The notes: generated from the sequence alone by a model not told the origin. A stretch of DNA of 49,743 nt from Ramlibacter sp. (GCA_030831585.1 JAURKV010000115.1:1-49743); one strand, 5' to 3'. Shown: positions 8,969-17,264, counted from the first letter of the stretch. Translations and numbers: made by a program.

Positions 8969-8992
8969 CAAATAGCTCTTTGTGCCTATTTG
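8969..8992. promoter_or_regulatory. AT-rich inverted repeat upstream of the TPR gene
   Basis: CAAATAG and CTATTTG are perfect 7-bp arms separated by 10 bases, 8 bases upstream of the ATG at 8960. This is an AT-rich island in a GC-rich region. A dimeric repressor site or an RNA hairpin occluding the ribosome-binding region would both fit. No known regulator consensus is recognised. Confidence 0.45.
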
Positions 8993-9107
8993 AACCACCC
9001 TTTCGCCCGCTGTCCAGCCGTCGGCAACGGCCGAGCCGCCTTGACCCAACCGCCGTTACCCGCGCCGCTCAGACCGGCACCGCCCCGGCCCGCGCATACT
9101 TCGGGGC

Positions 9108-9746
9108 ATGCTCCGCTACCTCACGATTCCGGTCACCCCTTTTGAACAGAACTGCTCCCTGGTCTGGGACGACGCCACCGCTCAGGCCGCGGTGATCGAT
9201 CCCGGCGGCGACCTGGACCTGCTGCTGGCCGAGGTGGCGCGCCTGGGGCTGAAGCTTGAGCAGATCTGGCTTACCCACGCCCACATCGACCATGCTGGCG
9301 GCGCCGGCGAGCTGGCCGAGCGACTGACGCTGCCCATCATTGGCCCGCAGGAGGGCGACCAGTTCTGGATCGACGGCCTGGCCATGCAAAGCGAGCGCTT
9401 TGGCTTTGCGCCCGCGCAGCCCTTCACACCCACCCGCTGGCTACACGACGGCGACACCGTCACCCTGGGCAGCCACACGCTGCAGGTGCGGCACTGCCCC
9501 GGCCACACGCCCGGTCATGTGGTTTTTTACTCGCCCGAGATCGGCCGCGCCTTCGTGGGCGATGTGCTGTTTGCCGGCAGCATTGGCCGCACCGACTTTC
9601 CCCAGGGCAACCACCAGCAGCTGATCGACAGCATCACCGGGCGCCTGTGGCCCATGGGCGACGACACGGTGTTCATTCCCGGCCACGGCCCCGAAAGCAG
9701 CTTCGGCCAGGAGCGGGCGACCAACCCCTTCGTGGGCGGGACCTGA
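9108..9746 (+). CDS. MBL-fold metallo-hydrolase (YcbL/glyoxalase II-like)
   Basis: A 212-residue cytoplasmic metallo-beta-lactamase-fold hydrolase. The metal ligands are all present: THAHIDHAGG (H57, H59, D61, H62), HCPGHTPGHVVF, VGDVLFAGSIGRTDFPQGN, and IPGHGP near the C-terminus. The length and the GRTD motif are those of YcbL, a short type of glyoxalase II-like thioesterase in Enterobacteria, and the start LRYLTIPVTPFEQNCSLVWDD matches that group. Likely activity is hydrolysis of a glutathione or other thioester. It stands alone: the upstream gene is divergent and the downstream M48 protease gene convergent. The start is the ATG at 9108 with no strong ribosome-binding site. Confidence 0.92.
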   Translation: MLRYLTIPVTPFEQNCSLVWDDATAQAAVIDPGGDLDLLLAEVARLGLKLEQIWLTHAHIDHAGGAGELAERLTLPIIGPQEGDQFWIDGLAMQSERFGFAPAQPFTPTRWLHDGDTVTLGSHTLQVRHCPGHTPGHVVFYSPEIGRAFVGDVLFAGSIGRTDFPQGNHQQLIDSITGRLWPMGDDTVFIPGHGPESSFGQERATNPFVGGT

Positions 9747-9828
9747 GCGCGCCTCACGAAGGCACCAGCCGCTGTGGCTATTGCTGCGATGTGATGTGAT
9801 GTAACTTTGGCCGGGCCCGGCGCAGGCC

Positions 9829-10767
9829 TCAGCGGGTGCCCCGCGCCTGCTCGTACAGGGCCTGAACCTTGGGGACGTTCTCGCGCAGCCGCGTGATGCG
9901 CTCGGGGCCGGTGGGATGGGTAGACAGGAAAGCCGGTCCCGTCTTGTCCCCCGATGCGCGGGACATCTTTTCCCACAGCGTGACCGAGGCCTGCGGGTCA
10001 TAGCCGCCCCGCGCGGCCAGCTCCAGCCCCACCAAGTCAGCCTCGACCTCGTCGTCGCGCGAGAAGCGCAGCGACAGCAGCTGGGTCCCCATATTGGCCG
10101 CCAGGTCGCCCAGCTGGCCCAGACCCAGCAATTGGGAGAGCACCGACAGGCCGATACCGGTCCCCTGGGTCTTGGCGATCCGCGCGCGGGCGTGTTCGCG
10201 CAGCGCATGCGCCATCTCGTGGCCCATGACGACCGCGGTTTCGTCTTCGGTGAGCGCGAGCTTGTCCAGCAGGCCAGTGAAAAAGGCGATCTTGCCGCCC
10301 GGCATGCAAAAGGCGTTGATCTGCTGGCTGCCGATCAGGTTGATCTCCCAACGCCATTGGCGCGCGCGGTCGTTCCAGCGCGGTGCAAGAGGAATCAGGC
10401 GCTGGGAAATGCCGCGCAGCCGTTGCAAGGCCGGGTAGTCGTCCGGTGCCAGCGCGCGCTGCTGGCGCGCTTGGGCGATCATGCGGCCGTACTCCTGCAT
10501 CGAAGCGGATTCAATCTCGCCGGCGGGCACCAGGTTGCGCAGCCGGGAGGCCTCGCCGACCTCCACTTGGGCCAGGACGGGCGCAGCGGCGGCGGCACTG
10601 GCGGCCAGCAGGAAAGCGCGGCGCGGATGCCAGGTCTTCGCCCCGGCCGCCTGCCGCTCGGCGCCAAACACGGCATGCCGCGACGCCCCTGCGCTGGACG
10701 GCAGGTCCGGGGAGAGGTGAGGGGAATCAGCGACGTTTTCGTAGCAAGCGCGGCACATGGCGCCCAT
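9829..10767 (-). CDS. M48-family metalloprotease (LoiP/BepA-like), probably exported
   Basis: A zinc metallopeptidase of the M48 family with HEMAH (H183, E184, H187) followed by ALREHARARIAK; the third ligand lies in the conserved RDDEVEADLVGLELAARGGYDP segment. Such proteins act in the periplasm on outer-membrane protein quality control. The frame opens with about 45 residues (MCRACYEN and a polar stretch) before RRAFLLAASAAAAAPVLAQVE, which looks like the real signal peptide. The ATGs at 10767 and 10758 are far from that signal; a GTG encoding the V of HAVFGAE (about 23 residues before the hydrophobic core) would give a more normal length. The start is therefore uncertain, the protease assignment is not. 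The ampG-like gene is divergent, 17 bases away. Confidence 0.9.
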   Translation of the reverse strand: MGAMCRACYENVADSPHLSPDLPSSAGASRHAVFGAERQAAGAKTWHPRRAFLLAASAAAAAPVLAQVEVGEASRLRNLVPAGEIESASMQEYGRMIAQARQQRALAPDDYPALQRLRGISQRLIPLAPRWNDRARQWRWEINLIGSQQINAFCMPGGKIAFFTGLLDKLALTEDETAVVMGHEMAHALREHARARIAKTQGTGIGLSVLSQLLGLGQLGDLAANMGTQLLSLRFSRDDEVEADLVGLELAARGGYDPQASVTLWEKMSRASGDKTGPAFLSTHPTGPERITRLRENVPKVQALYEQARGTR

Positions 10768-10784
10768 GATAATGACGCGTCACC

Positions 10785-12254
10785 ATGCCCACACCCGCCG
10801 ACGCTCCCGCCGCAACGCCATCCGGCACCCCTGCGCCCGTGCCTACGTCCACGCCCGCACCCGCACCCGAACTGGCACCTGGGTGGCTCGCCGCCCTGCG
10901 CGTCTACCTCGAGCCTGCCACCTGGCGCATGCTGCTGCTCGGGTTCGGCGCCGGCCTGCCCCTGCTGCTAGTGCTGGGGACCCTGAGCTTTCGCCTGCGT
11001 GAGGCCGGCATCGACCGCACCACCATCGGCTACCTGTCCTGGGTGGGCCTGGCGTATGGCTTCAAGTGGGCCTGGGCGCCCCTGGTCGACCGGCTGCCGC
11101 TGCCGGGCCTGACCCGCTGGCTGGGGCGCCGCCGCGCCTGGCTGCTCTTGGCGCAGCTGATGGTGATCGCCGGCCTGGTCGGCATGGCGCTGTCCGACCC
11201 GCAGCAGCAGTTGCAGGCGGTGGTGGGCTTTGCGTTGCTGGTGGCCTTTGGCTCGGCCACGCAAGACATCGCCCTGGACGCCTTCCGCATTGAATCAGCC
11301 GACACCGCGCACCAGGCCGCCCTGGCGGCGGCCTACCAGACCGGCTACCGGCTGGCGATGATCTGGGCCGGGGCAGGGGTGCTGTGGATTGCTGCGCGTG
11401 TCGAGGCACCGGCACTGGCCGCCGCTGTGAGCGCGGCGTCCGCTGCGGCCAGCGCCGCCGCCAGCGCTGTGGGGCCTGCCACGGCGCAGGTGGCCCTGTC
11501 TGCCTACCAACAAGCCGCCTGGCAGGCCGCCTACCTGGTCATGGCCGCTTCGATGGCGGTCGGCGTGCTCACCGTGCTGCTCTCGCCAGAACCGGCGCAC
11601 AGGCCGCTCGCCCCGGCCCGCGGCGCCGCGGCCTGGCTGCGCGAAGCGGTGGTCGAGCCCTTTGCCGACTTCGTGCGCCGCTACCGCTGGCAGGCGGCCC
11701 TGTTGCTGTCCCTGATCGCGGTCTATCGCATCAGCGACGTGGTCATGGGCATCATGGCCAACCCCTTCTATGTGGACATGGGCTTCACCAAGGACGAGGT
11801 CGCCGCCGTGAGCAAGGTCTACGGCGTGGTGATGACGCTGGCCGGCGCCTTCATCGGCGGCGTGCTGGCGCTACGCCTGGGCGTGATGCGGGTGCTGATG
11901 CTGGGCGCGGTGCTCAGCGCGGCCACCAACTTGCTCTTCGTCTGGCTGGCTGGCCGCGGGCACGACGTGCAAGGCCTGATCTTCGTCGTCTCGGCCGACA
12001 ACCTGGCCTCGGGCATCGCCTCGGCGGCCTTCATTGCCTACCTGTCCAGTTTGACCAATGTGAGCTATTCGGCCACGCAGTACGCGCTGTTCAGTTCCAT
12101 CATGCTGCTGCTGCCCAAGTGGCTGGCGGGCTTCTCGGGCCAGTTCGTCGACGCACATGGCTACGCCGACTTTTTCTTGGCTACCGCCGGCCTGGGGCTG
12201 CCCGTACTGGTGCTGGTGGCGTTGGCGGCGCGGGTCGGCGCGCGTAACCCCTGA
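10785..12254 (+). CDS. ampG: AmpG-like major facilitator permease (muropeptide uptake)
   Basis: A 489-residue MFS transporter. The stretch MLLLGFGAGLPLLLVLGTLSFRLREAGIDRTTIGYLSWVGLAYGFKWAWAPLVDRLPLP is diagnostic of AmpG, which brings anhydromuropeptides from peptidoglycan turnover back into the cytoplasm. Twelve or more hydrophobic segments follow. Two oddities: about 35 N-terminal residues rich in Pro/Ala/Thr before the first helix, and an Ala-rich stretch between helices at roughly residues 202-235 encoded by repeated GCC/AGC codons. The ATG at 10785 is 17 bases from the divergent protease start. Peptidoglycan recycling fits the envelope-stress two-component pair downstream, but a separate promoter there is likely. 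Confidence 0.85.
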   Translation: MPTPADAPAATPSGTPAPVPTSTPAPAPELAPGWLAALRVYLEPATWRMLLLGFGAGLPLLLVLGTLSFRLREAGIDRTTIGYLSWVGLAYGFKWAWAPLVDRLPLPGLTRWLGRRRAWLLLAQLMVIAGLVGMALSDPQQQLQAVVGFALLVAFGSATQDIALDAFRIESADTAHQAALAAAYQTGYRLAMIWAGAGVLWIAARVEAPALAAAVSAASAAASAAASAVGPATAQVALSAYQQAAWQAAYLVMAASMAVGVLTVLLSPEPAHRPLAPARGAAAWLREAVVEPFADFVRRYRWQAALLLSLIAVYRISDVVMGIMANPFYVDMGFTKDEVAAVSKVYGVVMTLAGAFIGGVLALRLGVMRVLMLGAVLSAATNLLFVWLAGRGHDVQGLIFVVSADNLASGIASAAFIAYLSSLTNVSYSATQYALFSSIMLLLPKWLAGFSGQFVDAHGYADFFLATAGLGLPVLVLVALAARVGARNP

Positions 12255-12267
12255 GACCGGGCCCGGT

Positions 12268-12283
12268 TTTACCTCCGCTTTAC
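12268..12283. promoter_or_regulatory. Putative CpxR box upstream of the response regulator gene
   Basis: On the minus strand this reads GTAAA-N6-GTAAA, two tandem copies 11 bp apart, close to the CpxR consensus of two GTAAA half-sites separated by about 5 bases. It lies 56 bases before the response regulator start. An 11-bp direct repeat is the normal geometry for OmpR-family dimers and suggests autoregulation. Confidence 0.5.
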
Positions 12284-12338
12284 CTCGGCTAGGCCGACGA
12301 GCCGAAAATTGTCGGGTGGCCTTGGCTACCATGGATCC

Positions 12339-13070
12339 ATGGCGCGCCTGCTCATGATCGAAGACGATGCCCGCCTGGCTGGCATGGTGGCGGACTACTT
12401 GGCGGCGGCCGGCTTTGCGGTCGACCACCTGCCCGATGCGACGCGCGGCCTTGACGCGTTAGCCGTGCCGCCGCAAGCCCTGCCCGACCTCGTCATCCTT
12501 GACCTGATGCTCCCCGACCTCGATGGCCTCGAGGTGTGCCGCCGCCTGCGCGCTCTGCCCGGCGCGGCTGGCCGGGTGCCGGTGCTGATGCTCACCGCCA
12601 AGGGCGACCCGATGGACCGGATCATTGGCTTGGAGGTGGGCGCCGACGACTACCTGCCCAAGCCTTTTGAGCCACGCGAGTTGCTGGCGCGCATCCGCGC
12701 CATTCTGCGCAGGCGGCATGCGCCGTCGGCGGGCGCCGATGTTGACCCGCAGGCGGGGGAGCCGCCCTTGCGTTTTGGCTCGCTGGAGATCGACCGCGCC
12801 GGCCGGCGCGTGACCGTCGGCGGCCAATCCGCCTCACTGACCGCCTATCAGTTCGACCTGCTGCTGGCGCTGGCCGGTCGCGCTGGACGGGTGCTGACAC
12901 GCGACCAGATCATGGAGGCGGTGCGTGGACGCGAGCTCGAGGCCTTCGACCGTTCGATCGATGTCCACATGGGCCGCATCCGCGCAGCCATCGAGGTAGA
13001 CCCGAAGAACCCGCGTCGCATTCTCACCGTGCGTGGGGTGGGCTACGTGTTCGCCCGCGAACAAGACTGA
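12339..13070 (+). CDS. OmpR-family response regulator (CpxR-like)
   Basis: A 243-residue DNA-binding response regulator. The receiver domain (1-118) has the acidic pair D9/D10, phosphoacceptor D55 in VILDLMLPDLDG, T86 in LMLTAKG and K108 in YLPKPFEPRELLARI. The winged-helix output domain (about 140-243) contains the end motif IDVHMGRIRAAIEVDPKNPRRILTVRGVGYVF. The ATG at 12339 begins MARLLMIEDD; an in-frame extension 10 codons upstream has no support. The sensor kinase gene starts 36 bases after the stop, forming a two-gene operon. The putative GTAAA tandem repeat upstream and the kinase architecture favour a CpxR-like role in envelope stress, but RstA-like or other subfamilies cannot be excluded. 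Confidence 0.92.
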   Translation: MARLLMIEDDARLAGMVADYLAAAGFAVDHLPDATRGLDALAVPPQALPDLVILDLMLPDLDGLEVCRRLRALPGAAGRVPVLMLTAKGDPMDRIIGLEVGADDYLPKPFEPRELLARIRAILRRRHAPSAGADVDPQAGEPPLRFGSLEIDRAGRRVTVGGQSASLTAYQFDLLLALAGRAGRVLTRDQIMEAVRGRELEAFDRSIDVHMGRIRAAIEVDPKNPRRILTVRGVGYVFAREQD

Positions 13071-13106
13071 GTCGGCCGCCCGCTGCGCTCCGCTCGCCAC
13101 ACGCCC

Positions 13107-14441
13107 ATGGCTCCAAACAACCCCCCGCGCCGATTCACCGGCCTGCCGCTGTACCTGCGCATCTGGCTGGCGGTGGTAGGCGCGGTGCTGGTGATCACCC
13201 TGGCCTTTGCTTGGCTCTGGCGGGCCAATGCCGACGAGGCGCCCTCGGGACTGCGAGGGCGGGAGCGCGAGATCATCCTGCGCGACGCCAATGGCGAGTT
13301 ACTGGGGCGCACACGCAGCCGCCCGGTCTTCGTGCCGGGGCACGGCGTCGAATTTGCAGTTCCGATGGAGGACGGGCGCACGGTCATCGTGCATATCCCG
13401 CCACGCGAACGACCTGATGAAGAGCGCCGCCCCGACGAGGGCCGCGGCGCACCGCCGGGCGACGGCCGGCCGGTCCCCGGAAGCCAGTTTGGCATGCACC
13501 GCGGCGGGCCTCCCATGCTCGGCCCGGCGCCGCCCTCGCGCCCTTGGCTGCGCGGCACGAATGGCCTGCTGATCATGCTGGCGGTGGTTGCCCTGGCGGT
13601 GGCGGTCGGCAGCTACCCGATCATCCGCCGCCTTACCCAGCGGCTTGAAGCACTGCGCGCCGGCGTCGAGCGCTGGGGCGAGGGCGACCTGAAGGCGCGG
13701 GTCGACGAATCCGGCCAAGACGAGGCCGCCTTTTTGGCGCGCCGCTTCAACCGGGCGGCGGCGCGGGTGGAGCAACTGGTGAACAGCCACAAATCGCTGC
13801 TGGCCAATGCCTCGCACGAGTTGCGCTCGCCGCTGACGCGCATACGCATGGGCTTGGCGCTGATGGGGCCGCAGACCGATGAACGCGTTCGGGCCGAGAT
13901 CGAACGCAACATCGAGGAGCTCGACCAACTGGTCGGAGAAATTCTGCTCGCCAGCCGCCTGGACATGCCGGGCGCAGAGATCGGTACGCCCGAGGCGGTG
14001 GACCTCATGGGACTGGCTGCGGAGGAGTGCGCCCGGACAGGCGCTCGGCTGGAAGTTCAGCCGACCCGCGCGCCCTTGGTGCTGCAGGGTCAGCCCCGGC
14101 TGCTGCGCCGGGTGCTTCGCAACCTGCTGGAAAACGCCCACCGACATGGCGCAGGCGAGGTGGAAATGGCGCTGGCGCGTGAGGATGGCGCTGGCGGCGC
14201 GCCAGCGCAAGCGGTGCTGCGGGTCTGCGACCGTGGCCCCGGCGTGCCGGAGGCACAGCGTGAGCGCATCTTCGAGCCGTTCTACCGCATGCCGGGCGCC
14301 AGCGAAAACGCCGGTGGCGTGGGCCTGGGTCTGGCGCTGGTGAAGTCCATCGTGGAACGCCACGGCGGCGCTGTACGCTGCGAGAACAACCCGGGCGGCG
14401 GGGCCTGTTTCGTGGTGCGCCTGCCCCTGGCCGAAGCCTGA
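13107..14441 (+). CDS. Sensor histidine kinase (CpxA-like)
   Basis: A 444-residue membrane kinase, cognate to the preceding regulator. The topology is TM1 at about 17-38, a periplasmic sensor of about 113 residues, TM2 at about 152-174, then HAMP. The H-box is LLANASHELRSPLTRIRMG with H237; the N-box is RNLLENAHRHG; G1 is VCDRGPGVP; the F-box is IFEPFYRMPG; G2 is GVGLGLALVKSIVERHGG. The sensor part has a charged, Arg/Asp/Pro/Gly-rich stretch just before TM2 (about residues 99-145, with ERPDEERRPDEGRG), unusual for folded periplasmic domains and possibly disordered. It ends one base before the stop of the convergent waaF gene. Confidence 0.93.
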   Translation: MAPNNPPRRFTGLPLYLRIWLAVVGAVLVITLAFAWLWRANADEAPSGLRGREREIILRDANGELLGRTRSRPVFVPGHGVEFAVPMEDGRTVIVHIPPRERPDEERRPDEGRGAPPGDGRPVPGSQFGMHRGGPPMLGPAPPSRPWLRGTNGLLIMLAVVALAVAVGSYPIIRRLTQRLEALRAGVERWGEGDLKARVDESGQDEAAFLARRFNRAAARVEQLVNSHKSLLANASHELRSPLTRIRMGLALMGPQTDERVRAEIERNIEELDQLVGEILLASRLDMPGAEIGTPEAVDLMGLAAEECARTGARLEVQPTRAPLVLQGQPRLLRRVLRNLLENAHRHGAGEVEMALAREDGAGGAPAQAVLRVCDRGPGVPEAQRERIFEPFYRMPGASENAGGVGLGLALVKSIVERHGGAVRCENNPGGGACFVVRLPLAEA

Positions 14442-14442
14442 T

Positions 14443-15498
14443 TCAGGGCGAACTGATGCGCGCGCGTCGCAGGGCCTGCAGAGCCCGCGTCGGATCGAGG
14501 TCGGTCATGCAGCGCTGGTGCGCCAGCGGGCATACGCGCTCGAAGCAGGGCGCGCAATCGAGCGGCGGCTGATAGGCGGCATCGTCCTTGAGCCAGATCA
14601 CCGTCGCGGCGTCACTGAGGGGCGGCGTGTGCAGTGGGCTGGAAGACCCGAACAGGGCAACCTGCGGCCGGCCGAAGGCCGCCGCCACATGCATCAGGCC
14701 CGAGTCGTTGCTTACCATGGCGCGGGCGCCGGCAATCAGCGCGAAGGCCTCGGCCAACGAGGTACGGCCCGCGAGCTGGCGACAGCGGTCTGGCGCGCCC
14801 GCGGCCGCCACCGCCTGGGTGATTTCGTCGCAGACATCACCGTCCTTGGCAGACCCGAGCAAGAGCACAGGCGCATCGAGCTGCGTGGCCAGCCCTGCGT
14901 AGTGCGCCGAGGGCCAGCGCTTGGAGGGGCCAAACTCCGCGCCCGGCGCAAAGACGTAGTAGCCGCCGACCTCCAGCCCCTGGGCCGCAGCAACCCGGGC
15001 CGCCTCGCCCTCGGCCAGCGCCAGGCGCGGTCGGTCGGCTTCGACGCCAGGCTCGCCGGCGAGCGCCGAGTAAAGGGCCACCATCGGCGGCTTGCCCTTG
15101 GGGTTCTTGAGGCGGTGGGTAAGCAGGCCCACACGGGCCTCACCCAGGTAGCCCACGCGGCGCGGGATACTGGCCAAAAAAGGAAGCAGCGCACTCTTGA
15201 GGGAGTTGGGCAGCACGTAGGCGGTGTTGAAGCGGCCCTCGAGCTCGTGCGCGAGGCGGCGCCGCTCACGCAGCTGCAAGCCACCGTGCTGGAAAGGAAA
15301 CTCCACCACCTCGGCGACCTGCGGCATGGCGCGGTAGACCGGCGCCACCCAGGGCAGTGCTCCGACAGTGAGCCGCTCGCCGCGGGCATGCAGCCGGCGC
15401 ATGAGGGGCTCGGTCATGACCGCGTCGCCGATCCACTGCGGCGCGATGACCAGGCTGGCCGTGCCCGGGGCGGTCGTGTTCATTCGGGAATCGCTCAT
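14443..15498 (-). CDS. waaF: ADP-heptose:LPS heptosyltransferase II
   Basis: Adds the second heptose to the lipopolysaccharide inner core at the cytoplasmic face of the inner membrane. The 351-residue protein has the WaaF start motif IAPQWIGDAVMTEPLMRRLHARG, the central RVGYLGEARVGLLTHRL, FAPGAEFGPSKRWP, and the donor-binding segment ISNDSGLMHVAAA-type region (here MVSNDSGLMHVAAAFGRPQVALFGSSSP). The C-terminal cysteine-rich segment DCAPCFERVCPLAHQRCM is usual for the family. ATG at 15498 is used; an ATG six codons in (MNTTAPG) is also possible. It is last in a minus-strand run with ilvE and the CHCC zinc-finger gene, a common Burkholderiales arrangement. Confidence 0.95.
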   Translation of the reverse strand: MSDSRMNTTAPGTASLVIAPQWIGDAVMTEPLMRRLHARGERLTVGALPWVAPVYRAMPQVAEVVEFPFQHGGLQLRERRRLAHELEGRFNTAYVLPNSLKSALLPFLASIPRRVGYLGEARVGLLTHRLKNPKGKPPMVALYSALAGEPGVEADRPRLALAEGEAARVAAAQGLEVGGYYVFAPGAEFGPSKRWPSAHYAGLATQLDAPVLLLGSAKDGDVCDEITQAVAAAGAPDRCRQLAGRTSLAEAFALIAGARAMVSNDSGLMHVAAAFGRPQVALFGSSSPLHTPPLSDAATVIWLKDDAAYQPPLDCAPCFERVCPLAHQRCMTDLDPTRALQALRRARISSP

Positions 15499-15562
15499 GG
15501 AGAAGGAAAAACGCCCCGGGGCAGGTCAGCCGGCCGGGGCGGAGTGGGTAGTTCGGCTGGCC

Positions 15563-15790
15563 TCAGTGGCCGCCGTCGAAATGCTCTCCGGCGGCAAGCC
15601 GGTACACGGTGCCGCAATAGGCACAGCGGGCTTGGCCGGTGCTGGCTACATCGAGGAAGACGCGTGGATGGCCATTCCACAGCTTCATGCCGGCCCGCGG
15701 GCTGGGGCAGAAGACGCCGCCGTTGCCGTTGAGGTCACCGGCCTTGAGCTCGACGACGGTTTCCTGGCGGGTGGTGGTGGCTGTGGTCAT
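15563..15790 (-). CDS. CHCC-type zinc-finger domain protein
   Basis: A 75-residue protein made almost entirely of a CHCC zinc finger: one Cys (FCP), a His in GHPRVFLDV, and the pair CAYCGTVYRL, as in the small zf-CHCC family related to the mitochondrial NDUFS6 subunit. In Burkholderiales it sits between ilvE and waaF, as here: it starts 13 bases after the ilvE stop and ends 64 bases before waaF. The N-terminus (MTTATTTRQETVVEL) is polar and without a signal. The molecular role in bacteria is not established; zinc or Fe-S-related assembly is only a guess from the homologous complex I subunit. Confidence 0.9.
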   Translation of the reverse strand: MTTATTTRQETVVELKAGDLNGNGGVFCPSPRAGMKLWNGHPRVFLDVASTGQARCAYCGTVYRLAAGEHFDGGH

Positions 15791-15803
15791 GGCGTGCCGG
15801 TCC

Positions 15804-16739
15804 TCAAACCTGGGTGAGCCAGTGGGCGTACTTGGGGTTGCGGCCGCTCACGATGTCGAAGAAGGCCGCCTGGATCTTCTCGGTGATGGGGCCGCGCGAG
15901 CCGATACCGATTTCGACACGATCGAGCTCGCGGATCGGGGTCACTTCAGCGGCGGTGCCGGTGAAGAAGGCCTCGTCGGCGATGTAGATCTCGTCACGGG
16001 TGATGCGCTTTTGCACCAGCTCGATGCCCAGGTCTTGGCAAATGTGAACCACGGTGTTGCGCGTGATGCCGTTGAGGGCGCCCGCAGACAGGTCGGGGGT
16101 GTAGACCTTGCCGTCCTTGACCACAAAAATGTTCTCGCCGGCTCCTTCGCTCACAAAGCCAGAGACGTCGAGCAACAGCGCCTCGTCATAGCCGTCGTCA
16201 AGCGCCTCCATGTTGGCCAGGATGGAGTTGGTGTAGTTGCTCACCGCCTTGGCCTGCGTCATCGTGATGTTGACATGGTGGCGGGTGTAGCTGGAGGTTT
16301 TGACACGGATGCCGCGCTTGAGCCCTTCTTCGCCGAGGTAAGCGCCCCAGGCCCAGGCGGCCACCATCAGGTGGATCCGGTTGCCGCGGGGGGACACGCC
16401 CAATTTTTGCGAGCCGATCCAGGTGAGCGGACGCAGGTAGCAGCTCTCGAGCTTGTTGGCACGAACCACCGCACGCTGCGCCTCGGATACCTGCTCCTTG
16501 GTGAAGGGGATGGCCATGCGCAGGATCTTGGCGCTGTTGAACAGGCGTTCGGTGTGCTCCTTGAGGCGAAAGATCGCGGTGCCCTTGTCGGTCTTGTACG
16601 CGCGGACCCCCTCGAAAGCGCCGCAGCCGTAATGCAGGGTGTGGGACAGGACGTGAATCTTGGCGTCGCGCCACTCCACCATCTCACCGTCCATCCAGAT
16701 CTTGCCGTCGCGGTCGTCCATGCTGGGAGTGGCGCTCAT
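15804..16739 (-). CDS. ilvE: Branched-chain amino acid aminotransferase
   Basis: PLP-dependent class IV transaminase that makes Leu, Ile and Val from their 2-oxo acids with glutamate. The 311 residues match the family length. Marks are LHYGCGAFEGVRAYKT near the N-terminus, YLRPLTWIG, the PLP lysine K164 in TMTQAKAVSNYTNSILA, the glutamate motif in EALLLDVSGFVSEGAGENIF and the phosphate-binding GALNGITRNTV with TGTAAEVTPIRELD. ATG at 16739 gives MSATPSMDDRDGKIWMDGE; an ATG seven codons in is possible. It is part of the minus-strand cluster with the CHCC zinc finger and waaF. Confidence 0.97.
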   Translation of the reverse strand: MSATPSMDDRDGKIWMDGEMVEWRDAKIHVLSHTLHYGCGAFEGVRAYKTDKGTAIFRLKEHTERLFNSAKILRMAIPFTKEQVSEAQRAVVRANKLESCYLRPLTWIGSQKLGVSPRGNRIHLMVAAWAWGAYLGEEGLKRGIRVKTSSYTRHHVNITMTQAKAVSNYTNSILANMEALDDGYDEALLLDVSGFVSEGAGENIFVVKDGKVYTPDLSAGALNGITRNTVVHICQDLGIELVQKRITRDEIYIADEAFFTGTAAEVTPIRELDRVEIGIGSRGPITEKIQAAFFDIVSGRNPKYAHWLTQV

Positions 16740-16778
16740 GTCTTTTCCTTTGCCGTCGGGGAATGCAAAACAACAATT

Positions 16779-17264
16779 CTAGTGTGCGGCCGGCCCCCCT
16801 CGGGGCTCGGCCGGCGCTGCTGGAGCAAGCGCCTCGCCCGCCTCAGGCACCTCGCCCGAGGCGTCGTCCTCGGGCCGCCAGAGTTTCCAGCGCAGGAGCC
16901 GGCCGTTCTCCATCTCGCAGGTCACGTGGGAGCCGCCGGTATCCGTCCATCGGTACACCTCAGGCTCCTCTCCTTCAGGGGACTGGCGCACACCCAGCGC
17001 CTTGGTCAGGGCCATGATGTGCAGCAGGTTCACGCCCGGGCGCAGCTTGGCGTTGAGCATGACGGCGCTGGCAACATGACCGACCGGCCTGTCGGTCGCC
17101 TGCTTCATCACATGCACCATGCGGTTGAAGTGCAGCAGCACCCACATCACGCCGCCGCTCAGGACAGCGGCAACGCCAGGCCAGCCATAGGAGTTCCAGG
17201 CAAAAGCCAAGAAGGCCAATGCGGCGAGGGGATAAACAATACGACGCCAGTTCATGCCCCGCAT
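16779..17264 (-). CDS. Conserved hypothetical membrane protein
   Basis: About 161 residues from the ATG at 17264 (or 158 from the ATG at 17255, MNWRRIVYPLA). Two hydrophobic helices occupy roughly residues 7-23 and 26-44; the rest is soluble, with HFNRMVHVMKQATDRPVGHVASAVMLNAKLRPGVNLLHIMALTKALG and EVYRWTDTGGSHVTCEMENGRLLRWKLW, a pattern I associate with an uncharacterised family in Comamonadaceae and relatives that is sometimes mislabelled. The frame stays open to 17432, but that extension has no membrane or start features. It begins 65 bases after the zinc-ribbon gene and precedes ilvE by 39 bases, so it may be transcribed with both. Function unknown. Confidence 0.75.
   Translation of the reverse strand: MRGMNWRRIVYPLAALAFLAFAWNSYGWPGVAAVLSGGVMWVLLHFNRMVHVMKQATDRPVGHVASAVMLNAKLRPGVNLLHIMALTKALGVRQSPEGEEPEVYRWTDTGGSHVTCEMENGRLLRWKLWRPEDDASGEVPEAGEALAPAAPAEPRGGPAAH

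Noticed and set aside
12257-12271. ACCGGGCCCGGT plus TTTT after the ampG-like gene as a terminator
   Set aside because: A perfect palindrome with no loop leaves too short a stem; support is weak.
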